A DNA stretch of 6,909 nt from JAICIG01 sp035532215 (lineage in GTDB: Bacteria; Planctomycetota; Planctomycetia; Pirellulales; JAICIG01), in the NCBI GenBank assembly GCA_035532215.1, contig DATKRK010000307.1, positions 1-6,909 on the forward strand. The letters run 5' to 3'. Below, piece by piece: positions 1 through 4,765 of the stretch. A program made the position numbers and the translations under genes. A model generated the notes under the pieces. The model saw nothing but the letters and a program-made list of their open reading frames with translations. It was not told where the DNA came from and made no database searches. Every line of letters begins with the position of its first letter. Position 1 is the stretch's first letter.

Positions 1-111
1 ATCCGCGACTGGCCGCGTCGCAAGCCTCACAAGCCGCCGGGACCGCCTCAACTCCACACCCTCACGGATGAACAAAAGGCCTTACGCGATCAACTACTTA
101 AAGCCGCCTGA
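1..111 (+). CDS. 3' end of an unidentified gene (partial)
   Basis: Reading frame 1 is open from the window edge to a TGA at 109-111 and gives 36 residues of a C-terminus. The tail is proline- and basic-rich (KPHKPPGPPQ) and ends in a helical, charged segment (LTDEQKALRDQLLKAA). The start and most of the protein lie outside the window, so no family can be named. The composition and the natural-looking end make it a likely real C-terminus, but there is no domain evidence. A possible minus-strand reading frame converges on it and overlaps its last bases. Confidence 0.45.
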   Translation: MRDWPRRKPHKPPGPPQLHTLTDEQKALRDQLLKAA

Positions 112-192
112 CGAGAGCATCGAATATCGGCGTTGGATGGCGTTGGTGCGGCTGTCGTCGTCTTCGAAGCCGCGTAGGTTATGCTTCAGCAT
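94..192 (-). CDS. possible very small protein or 3' gene remnant
   Basis: A minus-strand frame from ATG at 190-192 to TAG at 94-96 encodes 32 residues with a protein-like, acidic and basic composition (NLRGFEDDDSRTNAIQRRYS). Upstream of this ATG the same frame stays open to about position 318. There it reads like a lipoprotein leader: Arg-Arg, a hydrophobic run ALATLLAVAAC, and a VAAC lipobox. No ATG or TTG precedes that leader; the only GTG lies inside it. It may be a decayed lipoprotein gene, a short real gene or chance. It overlaps the end of the plus-strand gene by 18 bp. Confidence 0.2.
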   Translation of the reverse strand: MLKHNLRGFEDDDSRTNAIQRRYSMLSSGGFK

Positions 193-476
193 ATCCGAAA
201 TCCGCTCCCGCGCGCTTGCACTGAGCCGGCACGCGGCCACGGCGAGAAGCGTTGCCAGCGCGCCGAATCGCCGCGGGGCCGCCTTGCCCGCCGCGCCGGC
301 CGATCGAGTTTTCCACCGGGTCTATAAATCCTGAATCGCGCGCCGCCCAAGCGCGCAGCATCGCCCCTGAGCGCGCAAGCTCTCTCGACGATAACGCTTC
401 GTCCCCGCGTTTTCAAACCCCGCGCCCAAGCCGCCCGGCGAGCGAAAAGCCCTGATGCGAGCCGAGCCCCCTTGCG
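193..476. other. intergenic stretch, no recognised gene
   Basis: Very GC-rich sequence in which several frames stay open on both strands, as expected from composition alone. None shows a recognisable domain or a start with a ribosome binding site. The only signal is the lipoprotein-leader-like minus frame at about 193-318. No tRNA, repeat array or insertion-sequence end was seen. Confidence 0.5.
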
Positions 477-505
477 CCCACTCCCGATCTCAAAGACCGG
501 GTGGG
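477..505 (-). terminator. possible terminator hairpin after the hydrolase gene
   Basis: CCCGATCT (483-490), loop CAA, AGACCGGG (494-501) forms an 8-bp stem. In the minus-strand RNA the single A/C mismatch becomes a G-U wobble. Four more pairs (477-480 with 502-505) extend the stem beyond a 2-nt bulge. It lies 15-40 nt past the hydrolase stop. No U-tract follows on the minus strand, so intrinsic termination is only suggested. Confidence 0.3.
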
Positions 506-519
506 TAAAGACTGGGTGT

Positions 520-1407
520 CTAGGTTTGCAGCGCCCCATCCACGAACTCCCACAGCGCCTTCGTCGCCGGATCGTCGGGCAGCCCGAGGTTGTCGTTGAG
601 CCGCACGTGGTGCGTCTCTCGGGCGCCGAACAGTGTGACGGGGATGCCGGCGCCTTTGAGCACGGCGCCGAGACGCTGGGCTTGCGCGGTGGTGTCGGGA
701 TGGTCGGCGACGTACAGCAGCAGAAACGGCGGAATGCCCTTGTTCGGCGCCACGTGCGTGACGGCCGAGTAGTCGCGGTGCTTTTCAGGAGTGATGCCGA
801 ACTTTTCGCGATGGCCGAACTTGGCCTGCGGCTGGCCGTGGACGCGGCGCCGCGTCTCGGCCGTCTCGATGATCGCCGGCACGTCGTAGGTGTCGCCATC
901 GACGGGCACGCAGCCCTTGAGCACGCTGAACGGCACGCCCTCGGCCTTCAGATAACGATCGTCGGTACACATCAGCGCCGCAAGCTGCGCCCCGGCGGAA
1001 TGGCCCATCACCAGGATGCGATTCGGGTCGCCGCCATACTCGGCGATGTGCTTGTGGACCCAGCCGAGCGACTTGGCCACGTCGCGAAACAGCGTCTCCA
1101 TCTCCACCTTCGGCAGCAGGCGATAGTTGGTCGAGACGAACACGAAACCCCGGTCGACGAACGCCTGTGGTTTGTGCTTCACGCCGGTCTTGTCGCCCAT
1201 CTGCCAGCCGCCGCCGTGAATCCAGAACACGACCGGATGGCCTTTGCCTTCCGGCGGTGCGTAGATATCGAGCGTTTGCCGCTCGGTCTTCGGTTCGGCG
1301 TAAGGGACATCGCGAGCGACTTTCGCTTCGGCGCCTTGGCAGTTTGCAGCGCAAGGCGCGGCGAGAGTCGAGATGCCGAGGAGCAACAACGCAGCCATCG
1401 TTTTCAT
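520..1407 (-). CDS. exported alpha/beta-hydrolase, esterase/lipase type
   Basis: The 295-residue product is a serine hydrolase of the Abhydrolase_3/BD-FAE-like group, expected to cleave ester bonds of small or carbohydrate-linked substrates outside the cytoplasm. Residues 1-25 form a Sec signal peptide (MKTMAALLLLGISTLA, then Ala-rich). HGGGW (64-68) is the oxyanion-hole motif and GHSAG (135-139) is the nucleophile elbow with Ser137. Asp235 in LYVADHPD and His266 or His267 in ETHHVRL complete a likely catalytic triad. YGGDPNRI (124-131) is typical of the family. The ATG at 1405-1407 is chosen over in-frame starts further upstream because it begins the signal peptide and has GGAGG at 1417-1421. 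It overlaps the stop of the cupin remnant by 4 nt, suggesting a former operon. The exact substrate cannot be read from sequence. Confidence 0.92.
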   Translation of the reverse strand: MKTMAALLLLGISTLAAPCAANCQGAEAKVARDVPYAEPKTERQTLDIYAPPEGKGHPVVFWIHGGGWQMGDKTGVKHKPQAFVDRGFVFVSTNYRLLPKVEMETLFRDVAKSLGWVHKHIAEYGGDPNRILVMGHSAGAQLAALMCTDDRYLKAEGVPFSVLKGCVPVDGDTYDVPAIIETAETRRRVHGQPQAKFGHREKFGITPEKHRDYSAVTHVAPNKGIPPFLLLYVADHPDTTAQAQRLGAVLKGAGIPVTLFGARETHHVRLNDNLGLPDDPATKALWEFVDGALQT

Positions 1408-1559
1408 AGGGGTTCGCCTCCGTAGTGAATTGCCAGCCAGATCGTCGGTTCGTCGGGCGCCGTCCATTCTACTCGATGCCGCCGGTGGGAGGGGATATGG
1501 AGGAACGAGCCCGGCCGCATTTCGATTTCGCCCTCCTCGACCTTCAGCCGGGCCGCGCC
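1404..1559 (-). pseudogene. truncated cupin-domain protein (C-terminal half only)
   Basis: The last 51 residues of a 99-residue open frame read as the second half of a small cupin: GAARLKVEEGEIEMRPGSF, then HIPSHRRHRVEWT, then PTIWLAIHY. 'RPGxxxxIPxxxxHRVEW' is cupin motif 2, with a metal-ligand-like His. In small cupins of this type about 50 more residues with cupin motif 1 precede this. Here the upstream part (to about 1703) has no cupin motif and runs into a palindromic repeat, so the 5' half is missing. The TGA at 1404-1406 overlaps the hydrolase ATG. The fragment is too short to form a full beta-barrel and is probably non-functional. It still carries the hydrolase ribosome binding site, which may explain why it survived. 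Confidence 0.7.
1417..1421 (-). promoter_or_regulatory. ribosome binding site of the hydrolase gene
   Basis: On the minus strand GGAGG stands 9 nt before the ATG at 1405-1407. It decides the start against in-frame codons up to 1629. The site lies within the last codons of the cupin remnant. Confidence 0.7.
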
Positions 1560-1666
1560 TGGGCTGCGCAAGATCGTGGTTCCGTAAAGAGATCGTTTGT
1601 TCTGTTTTTGTTCGGCCACGACGGGGCATCTTTCGTTTGATGACTCAAACGCGGAAAACTTTTCTC
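1560..1666. other. linker between cupin remnant and palindromic element
   Basis: This short AT-richer stretch contains TTTGATGACTCAAA (1634-1647), a small palindrome, and no recognisable coding sequence. It occupies the place where the first half of the cupin gene should be. Confidence 0.4.
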
Positions 1667-1814
1667 TAGCCCAGGCGTTTACGCCTGGGAATTCGCGAGG
1701 CACACACGACCCTCCCCACGATCGGCGTCTCGCAGGCCGCGTTGCGGCCCGCGAGACGCCGATCGGGATCGGGGGTAAAATCTTCCCGGATCCCAGGCAT
1801 AAATGCCTGGGCTA
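1667..1814. repeat. nested palindromic intergenic element with inverted ends
   Basis: The element begins TAGCCCAGGC and ends GCCTGGGCTA, so its termini are inverted repeats. Each end is itself a hairpin: CCCAGGCGT-TT-ACGCCTGGG at 1670-1689 and CCCAGGCAT-AA-ATGCCTGGG at 1792-1811. The centre holds a third, longer hairpin (1720-1764) whose 21-bp arms start GATCGGCGTCTCGC and pair except for one position, with loop GTT. No open frame of note lies inside. It looks like a non-autonomous, MITE- or REP-like dispersed repeat. Whether a transposase moves it cannot be told here. Confidence 0.75.
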
Positions 1815-1933
1815 AGTAAAAGAGCGCCCGCGGCGGTGGCGCGCGGAACAAAATCGACGTAGACTTGGCCCCGCATCGGACCTAAAAATCGTGCATTTTG
1901 CGCAGCCTGGGCCGCGCCTTGAAAGAGCACGAC

Positions 1934-2119
1934 CGCACCGTGCAGGAACTGCCGGGCCACAACGGCGTTCGCACGACGATGATCTACGCGCACGTTTCGA
2001 ACCGGGGCGCCCTCGGCATCCGCAGCCCGGCCGACGGGCTCGCTCGCCGGCCCGACAAGCGCCAGGCAGGAATGGCCTATCACGCCGGACAAAAGCGTGA
2101 CAATGAGACGACCGATTGA
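1934..2119 (+). pseudogene. C-terminal remnant of an integron-type tyrosine recombinase
   Basis: The frame ending in TGA at 2117-2119 contains RTVQELPGHNGVRTTMIYAH followed by RGALGIRSPAD. This matches the C-terminal catalytic region of integron integrases and XerC/D-like recombinases, where the usual form is 'TVQELLGHSDVxTTMIYTHV...GGxGVRSPLD'. The second active-site His (1958-1960) and the nucleophilic Tyr (1985-1987) are kept. The first Arg, the HxxR box, the IntI-specific additional domain and the N-terminal core-binding domain are absent, because the frame upstream of about 1934 loses similarity. A 300-residue enzyme is reduced to about 60 residues, with an unrelated tail after the RSPAD motif. 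It is therefore a dead fragment of a recombinase that would have inserted and excised gene cassettes. Confidence 0.8.
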
Positions 2120-2153
2120 TACGATGCGAGTTACCGCAATCCACTGCCTGCGC

Positions 2154-2175
2154 GTTAGGCCGCTCATCTGCGGCC
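2154..2175 (+). other. attI- or attC-core-like site plus hairpin
   Basis: GTTAGGC at 2154-2160 is a perfect match to the integron core site GTTRRRY. It lies 35 bp after the recombinase remnant and 64 bp before the next start codon, where a cassette junction is expected. GGCCGC (2158-2163) and GCGGCC (2170-2175) form a small hairpin immediately downstream. No matching RYYYAAC partner was seen upstream, so an attI-like junction or a half-lost attC are both possible. A 7-mer alone can occur by chance; the placement is what supports it. Confidence 0.4.
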
Positions 2176-2224
2176 TGCAGCCGCCGCTACTGAACTCAGT
2201 CGTCATGCCACTAAATCGAACTCA

Positions 2225-2713
2225 ATGACTGACCACGATCCCTTCAACGAACCGGAAACTGCCCACCCACGCGCACGCGAATTGATGCGTGAACCGTTGT
2301 TTTGGGACTGCGTTGACGAGTCCGCACCCTTTGGCAGCGACGAAGGCAGCGACGCCTACTACGAATGGCGAAACTGGCGAGAAGAGAATCCCGATGCCCC
2401 GCTCACTGAATGTTTCGATTGGATTCTCGCTGGCAATCTCGACGCGTATAATGACTCGCTTGCGTCGGACGCTCAAATCGAGAAGGACGCAGCCGATCCT
2501 GAGAATGCTTTACTTGGCGACCAATACGACATATTCACGCTGGATACGACAATCATCGCGACGGGTCTTGGCCAATTGATGGACGAAGGCGTGATCGATC
2601 CTGCGGCCAAGCCGTTCATGTTCGTTGCAATCAAGCGACAGCGCAATCCCAAGGCAGGGCGCTATGACGATGCGACTCTTGATGCTATTGCGCGCGTCGT
2701 AAAGGAAGCCTGA
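2225..2713 (+). CDS. acidic cassette-type protein, possibly YfeS-like
   Basis: The 162-residue soluble, acidic protein has no signal peptide or membrane helix. Conserved-looking segments are HPRARELM (14-21), FWDCVDESAPFGSDEGSDAY (26-45) and LDTTIIATGLGQLMDEGVID (106-125). The pattern recalls E. coli YfeS and its relatives, whose function is unknown; this is from memory and unverified. The gene starts 64 bp after a GTTAGGC core and ends 15 bp before an attC-like half site, the usual layout of an integron gene cassette with one gene filling it. No clear Shine-Dalgarno precedes the ATG, which is also common for cassette genes. Its GC content is visibly lower than that of the flanking transporter and hydrolase genes, consistent with acquisition. 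No enzymatic role is proposed. Confidence 0.75.
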   Translation: MTDHDPFNEPETAHPRARELMREPLFWDCVDESAPFGSDEGSDAYYEWRNWREENPDAPLTECFDWILAGNLDAYNDSLASDAQIEKDAADPENALLGDQYDIFTLDTTIIATGLGQLMDEGVIDPAAKPFMFVAIKRQRNPKAGRYDDATLDAIARVVKEA

Positions 2714-2727
2714 ACGGGCAATTCGCG

Positions 2728-2795
2728 GCATAACAAACCGTTGCACACGGAGCCACAGCCGCGCGGGTTCGGGAATCGGAGTCGTTCGCCGTGGC
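2728..2795 (+). other. left part of an attC-like recombination site (truncated)
   Basis: Directly after the cassette gene stop lies GCATAAC (2728-2734), the inverse-core form of GTTATGC, followed by AAACCG and ACGGAGCCAC. This matches the left side of integron attC sites. GCCACAGC (2752-2759) pairs 7/8 with GCCGTGGC (2788-2795), giving the expected stem. An intact site would close with a GTTRRRY core some tens of bases on; none is found. Instead the sequence changes to the dispersed repeat GGCCCACCCTACGAAA. Confidence 0.55.
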
Positions 2796-2804
2796 CCACC
2801 CTAC
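2791..2804 (-). repeat. single arm of the GTAGGGTGGGC repeat family
   Basis: GTGGCCCACCCTAC followed by GAAACT is nearly the same as 3641-3660 (GTGCCCACCCTACGAAACT). It is a solitary copy of the family that forms an inverted pair further downstream. Here it interrupts the attC-like site. Confidence 0.65.
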
Positions 2805-2891
2805 GAAACTCGGGGTTTTTCGTGACATAAACGTCGGCCGTGCCCATGTCAGTGGGTGATCTGTGCCGTTACGTTGCTTTGGACACGCACC

Positions 2892-3392
2892 ATGACTTCC
2901 TACCTACAAATCTCAGAGCGCAAGGGCATGTTCAGCTTCATGCTGCGTTCCTGCACGTCCGGCATTCTCGCCCACATTCTGGACCCAGTCGTACCTTTTG
3001 TCTGGATTCGCGGCCACACTCCGATGCGTTACATCCAGTGGTGGAGCACGCAGACTCGTTTGTCTGAGCGTGGAGCACTTCACGACGTGGAGGTGCGCTC
3101 GATGGAGTTCGATCTGCAGTTACGCACCGTTCGTTTTTTGGAGCTTCTGCCGGAGTTCGAGGACCACGGTTTGTTGTTGTTTCAGATGACCCGCAGAGTG
3201 CCAGACACGCTCACACTTTACGGCGTCTCTGACGACGCTGCTGACCGAGTATTGCTGCAGAACGGATTGCACTTGAAATTCTATTTGCCGCATGCGGTCG
3301 AGTGTGCGCAGTTGGCTTCGCCGCATCGCGAAGTTGTGGAGCGCGCGTTGCAGAAGCCGGAGGTCAGAGAGATTGCGTATGGGGCAGGCTAA
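2892..3392 (+). CDS. hypothetical protein, unidentified
   Basis: The frame encodes 166 residues from the ATG at 2892-2894; a GTG at 2856 would add 12 residues with a less natural sequence. I do not recognise the family. The N-terminal third is aromatic and hydrophobic (FSFMLRS, HILDPVVPFVWIRG, RYIQWW). The rest is mixed and charged, with FLELLPEFEDHGLLLFQMTR at about 82-101 and LQNGLHLKFYLPH at 122-134. No classical signal peptide or metal motif is seen. It may be soluble, with alternating strands and helices. No Shine-Dalgarno is apparent. It follows the broken attC-like site, so it could be a second former cassette gene, although no attC-like site follows it. Its GC content is again below that of the flanking metabolic genes. 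Confidence 0.6.
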   Translation: MTSYLQISERKGMFSFMLRSCTSGILAHILDPVVPFVWIRGHTPMRYIQWWSTQTRLSERGALHDVEVRSMEFDLQLRTVRFLELLPEFEDHGLLLFQMTRRVPDTLTLYGVSDDAADRVLLQNGLHLKFYLPHAVECAQLASPHREVVERALQKPEVREIAYGAG

Positions 3393-3466
3393 CTGTCGCT
3401 GCAGCGATCGGCCACCCGGCCTTGCCTCGAAAAACGCACGCCTCCAGCTTCTCAGCGGTCGGAACC

Positions 3467-3491
3467 ACCCACAGATTCTCCGGAAGAGCCG
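3467..3491 (+). repeat. direct repeat copy 1 (ACCCACAG...GGAAGAGCCG)
   Basis: This 25-bp unit starts ACCCACAGATTCTCC and ends GGAAGAGCCG. It matches the copy at 3702-3726 at 23 of 25 positions. The two copies flank a segment of about 210 bp containing an inverted repeat pair. Confidence 0.75.
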
Positions 3492-3497
3492 AGTTTT

Positions 3498-3521
3498 GTA
3501 GGGTGGGCACTGCCCACCAGA
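3498..3521 (+). repeat. left arm of inverted GTAGGGTGGGCAC pair
   Basis: Twenty-four bases starting GTAGGGTGGGCACTGCC are the exact reverse complement of 3631-3654. Each arm also contains a smaller near-palindrome (GGTGGGCA and TGCCCACC). The arms face each other across 109 bp. Confidence 0.8.
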
Positions 3522-3630
3522 ACTGCCTTGTCGCCCGAAAGTGAACGCTACATGAGCGACTGCGGTTGGCAACACTTACCGAGCGCGCAGCGGCGAACCG
3601 AATTGCCAGCTTGGGAAACGCTGCGACACA

Positions 3631-3654
3631 TCTGGTGGGCAGTGCCCACCCTAC
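3631..3654 (-). repeat. right arm of inverted GTAGGGTGGGCAC pair
   Basis: Exact reverse complement of 3498-3521, followed by GAAACTTTG. The solitary copy near 2791 has the same outward flank (GAAACT), which indicates a family of dispersed units with a conserved outer edge. Confidence 0.8.
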
Positions 3655-3701
3655 GAAACTTTGAAAACGCAACCGCGGCCCCGCTAACCCGCGCCAAAAC
3701 G

Positions 3702-3726
3702 ACCCACAGGTTCTGCGGAAGAGCCG
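3702..3726 (+). repeat. direct repeat copy 2, abutting the HEPN-like gene
   Basis: Second copy of the 25-bp unit (23/25 identical to 3467-3491). It ends one base before the stop codon of the minus-strand gene at 3728, so it lies in the 3' end of that transcript and might influence it. Confidence 0.75.
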
Positions 3727-3727
3727 T

Positions 3728-4507
3728 TTATTTGAACGTGCCCATGTCGTCCAGCAGAAGTAGTAGGTGCGGCGGATGAAAATAAGCGTTTTGCCCGATC
3801 ACCTTCTTCCCGTTCATAGCCGCATCGGATGGCATCACATAACTATGCCAAATCGGAGGAACTGACGGATCAATCTGATTCATTCCATTGCGCTGGTCGA
3901 TGCGAAATGCGTTTCCGTGGAAACATCCGTTTCGCAGGTGGCGGAAAAACTGAAGCTCCGGTGGCCAGTCGGCGCTCTTGCCAAAAGTCGTACTGAAGTG
4001 GTCCCTGAATCGCTCGAACGCCCCGCCGACAAGATAGGAGAGTACGGTTTCGAACAGCGACGTTGGCACCGCCCCCTTTACTACCTCGAACTCGTCGGAG
4101 GCGTCCGGGAACTCCATTTCGGCGTTCGACGCCGAATAGTTCGCAGGAATAATTGTGAATTCCAGAGTCGCGGGCTTCCTCTCCCCCTTCCGCGCGAAGT
4201 CAACAAGCGGCTGAGACACGTGCAACAGGCAATCTTCACTGCTTCCCAGACTTTGCCAACGCATCATCTCAGGGTAATCTGGCAAGTCCCATGTTCCGGC
4301 GACTTTTACACGGATATCTTTTGCTTTGTCGTCCTCCCTTGCCTCAAAAGCGGAAAGCAGTTGGCTCACGATCGTCGCTAAACGAGTAGCATCCTTTTGA
4401 GCCTCAACGTGCAGACCGACTGCAAGTGTTCCGAGATAGAGGAGATATACTTGGAGGCATTCATCGAAAAAGGGATGGCCCTCGGGGATGCATCGATGAA
4501 TCGTCAC
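3728..4507 (-). CDS. protein with HEPN-like Rx4H motif, function unknown
   Basis: The product is 259 residues, soluble, with no signal peptide. Near the C-terminus, PELQFFRHLRNGCFHGNAF (183-201) contains R192-N-G-C-F-H197. This fits the Rx4-6H motif with a polar residue after Arg that marks HEPN domains, many of which are RNA-cleaving toxins or antiviral effectors. A helical stretch (149-172) precedes it. The N-terminal region has a hydrophobic helix (CLQVYLLYLGTLAVGLHV, 17-34) and a likely beta-rich middle (65-125). No nucleotidyltransferase or other antitoxin partner lies next to it. The chosen start is GTG with AAAGGA 7 nt upstream. However, the frame is open for 36 more codons and reads protein-like (AFGAISDEFDRR, EISILYIKETF) without an ATG, GTG or TTG, so the real N-terminus may be longer or damaged. 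A ribonuclease role is possible but not shown; other RNxxxH proteins are not toxins. Confidence 0.7.
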   Translation of the reverse strand: MTIHRCIPEGHPFFDECLQVYLLYLGTLAVGLHVEAQKDATRLATIVSQLLSAFEAREDDKAKDIRVKVAGTWDLPDYPEMMRWQSLGSSEDCLLHVSQPLVDFARKGERKPATLEFTIIPANYSASNAEMEFPDASDEFEVVKGAVPTSLFETVLSYLVGGAFERFRDHFSTTFGKSADWPPELQFFRHLRNGCFHGNAFRIDQRNGMNQIDPSVPPIWHSYVMPSDAAMNGKKVIGQNAYFHPPHLLLLLDDMGTFK

Positions 4508-4514
4508 GAATGTT

Positions 4515-4520
4515 TCCTTT
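4515..4520 (-). promoter_or_regulatory. possible ribosome binding site for GTG start
   Basis: AAAGGA on the minus strand, 7 nt before the GTG at 4505-4507. It supports that start, but it also lies inside the upstream open frame, so it could be coincidental. Confidence 0.45.
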
Positions 4521-4623
4521 ATGTAAAGGATGCTGATTTCCCCTGTCCGCCGATCAAACTCATCTGATATCGCGCCAAACGCCCGGCTCAGGGGTGCTAT
4601 GGCAATCGAGGCGCACTAGTTCA

Positions 4624-4654
4624 GCTCATCAAGGTCGTCATTGACGAGATGAGC
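4624..4654. other. stem-loop in the gap before the HEPN-like gene
   Basis: GCTCATC (4624-4630) pairs with GATGAGC (4648-4654), and inside it TCGTC (4635-4639) pairs with GACGA (4643-4647) around an ATT loop, with AAGG bulged. The same bases also read as a C-terminus-like plus-strand frame (VQLIKVVIDEMSR, stop at 4658-4660). The stem could be a terminator, an operator or a by-product of coding symmetry. Confidence 0.35.
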
Positions 4655-4673
4655 CGGTAACCATCGCACGCAC

Positions 4674-4691
4674 CGTTTAGAATCTTAAACG
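4674..4691. other. small palindrome CGTTTA-gaatct-TAAACG
   Basis: Six-base perfect arms around six bases, between the HEPN-like gene and the MFS gene. It may be an operator or a weak hairpin; there is no direct evidence of use. Confidence 0.25.
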
Positions 4692-4765
4692 ACACCGCAC
4701 ATGCGTCACAGGTTCAATATTTATGCCTCCGCGTTCGTCTTCGCCCCCAACGCGACGGCGGCGAA

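Larger units (their letters stand above)
3393..3727. other. intergenic stretch filled with repeats
   Basis: About 335 bp between two genes, holding a direct repeat pair (3467-3491 and 3702-3726) and, inside it, an inverted pair (3498-3521 and 3631-3654). Short open frames here run through the repeats and are not credible genes. Confidence 0.6.

Noticed and set aside
186..899. Minus-strand frame of 237 codons
   Set aside because: It overlaps the hydrolase in another frame, is Arg/Ser/Thr-rich and has no motif.
472..1425. Plus-strand open frame of 317 codons
   Set aside because: It is the antisense shadow of the alpha/beta-hydrolase, whose catalytic motifs and signal peptide prove the minus strand is coding.
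1408..1629. Extended N-terminus of the hydrolase
   Set aside because: The extra 74 residues are low-complexity and overlap the cupin frame. The internal ATG has a signal peptide and a GGAGG site.
1679..2206. Minus-strand frame of 175 codons
   Set aside because: It runs through the palindromic element and antisense to the recombinase remnant; no recognisable domain.
3120..3575. Minus-strand frames of 151 and 102 codons across 3120-3672
   Set aside because: They pass through the inverted repeats and oppose the better plus-strand gene; they are repeat-derived.
2839..3748. Shared 12-mer CGTGCCCATGTC at 2839-2850 and 3737-3748
   Set aside because: One exact 12-mer pair is expected by chance in a window of this size, and the second copy is coding sequence.
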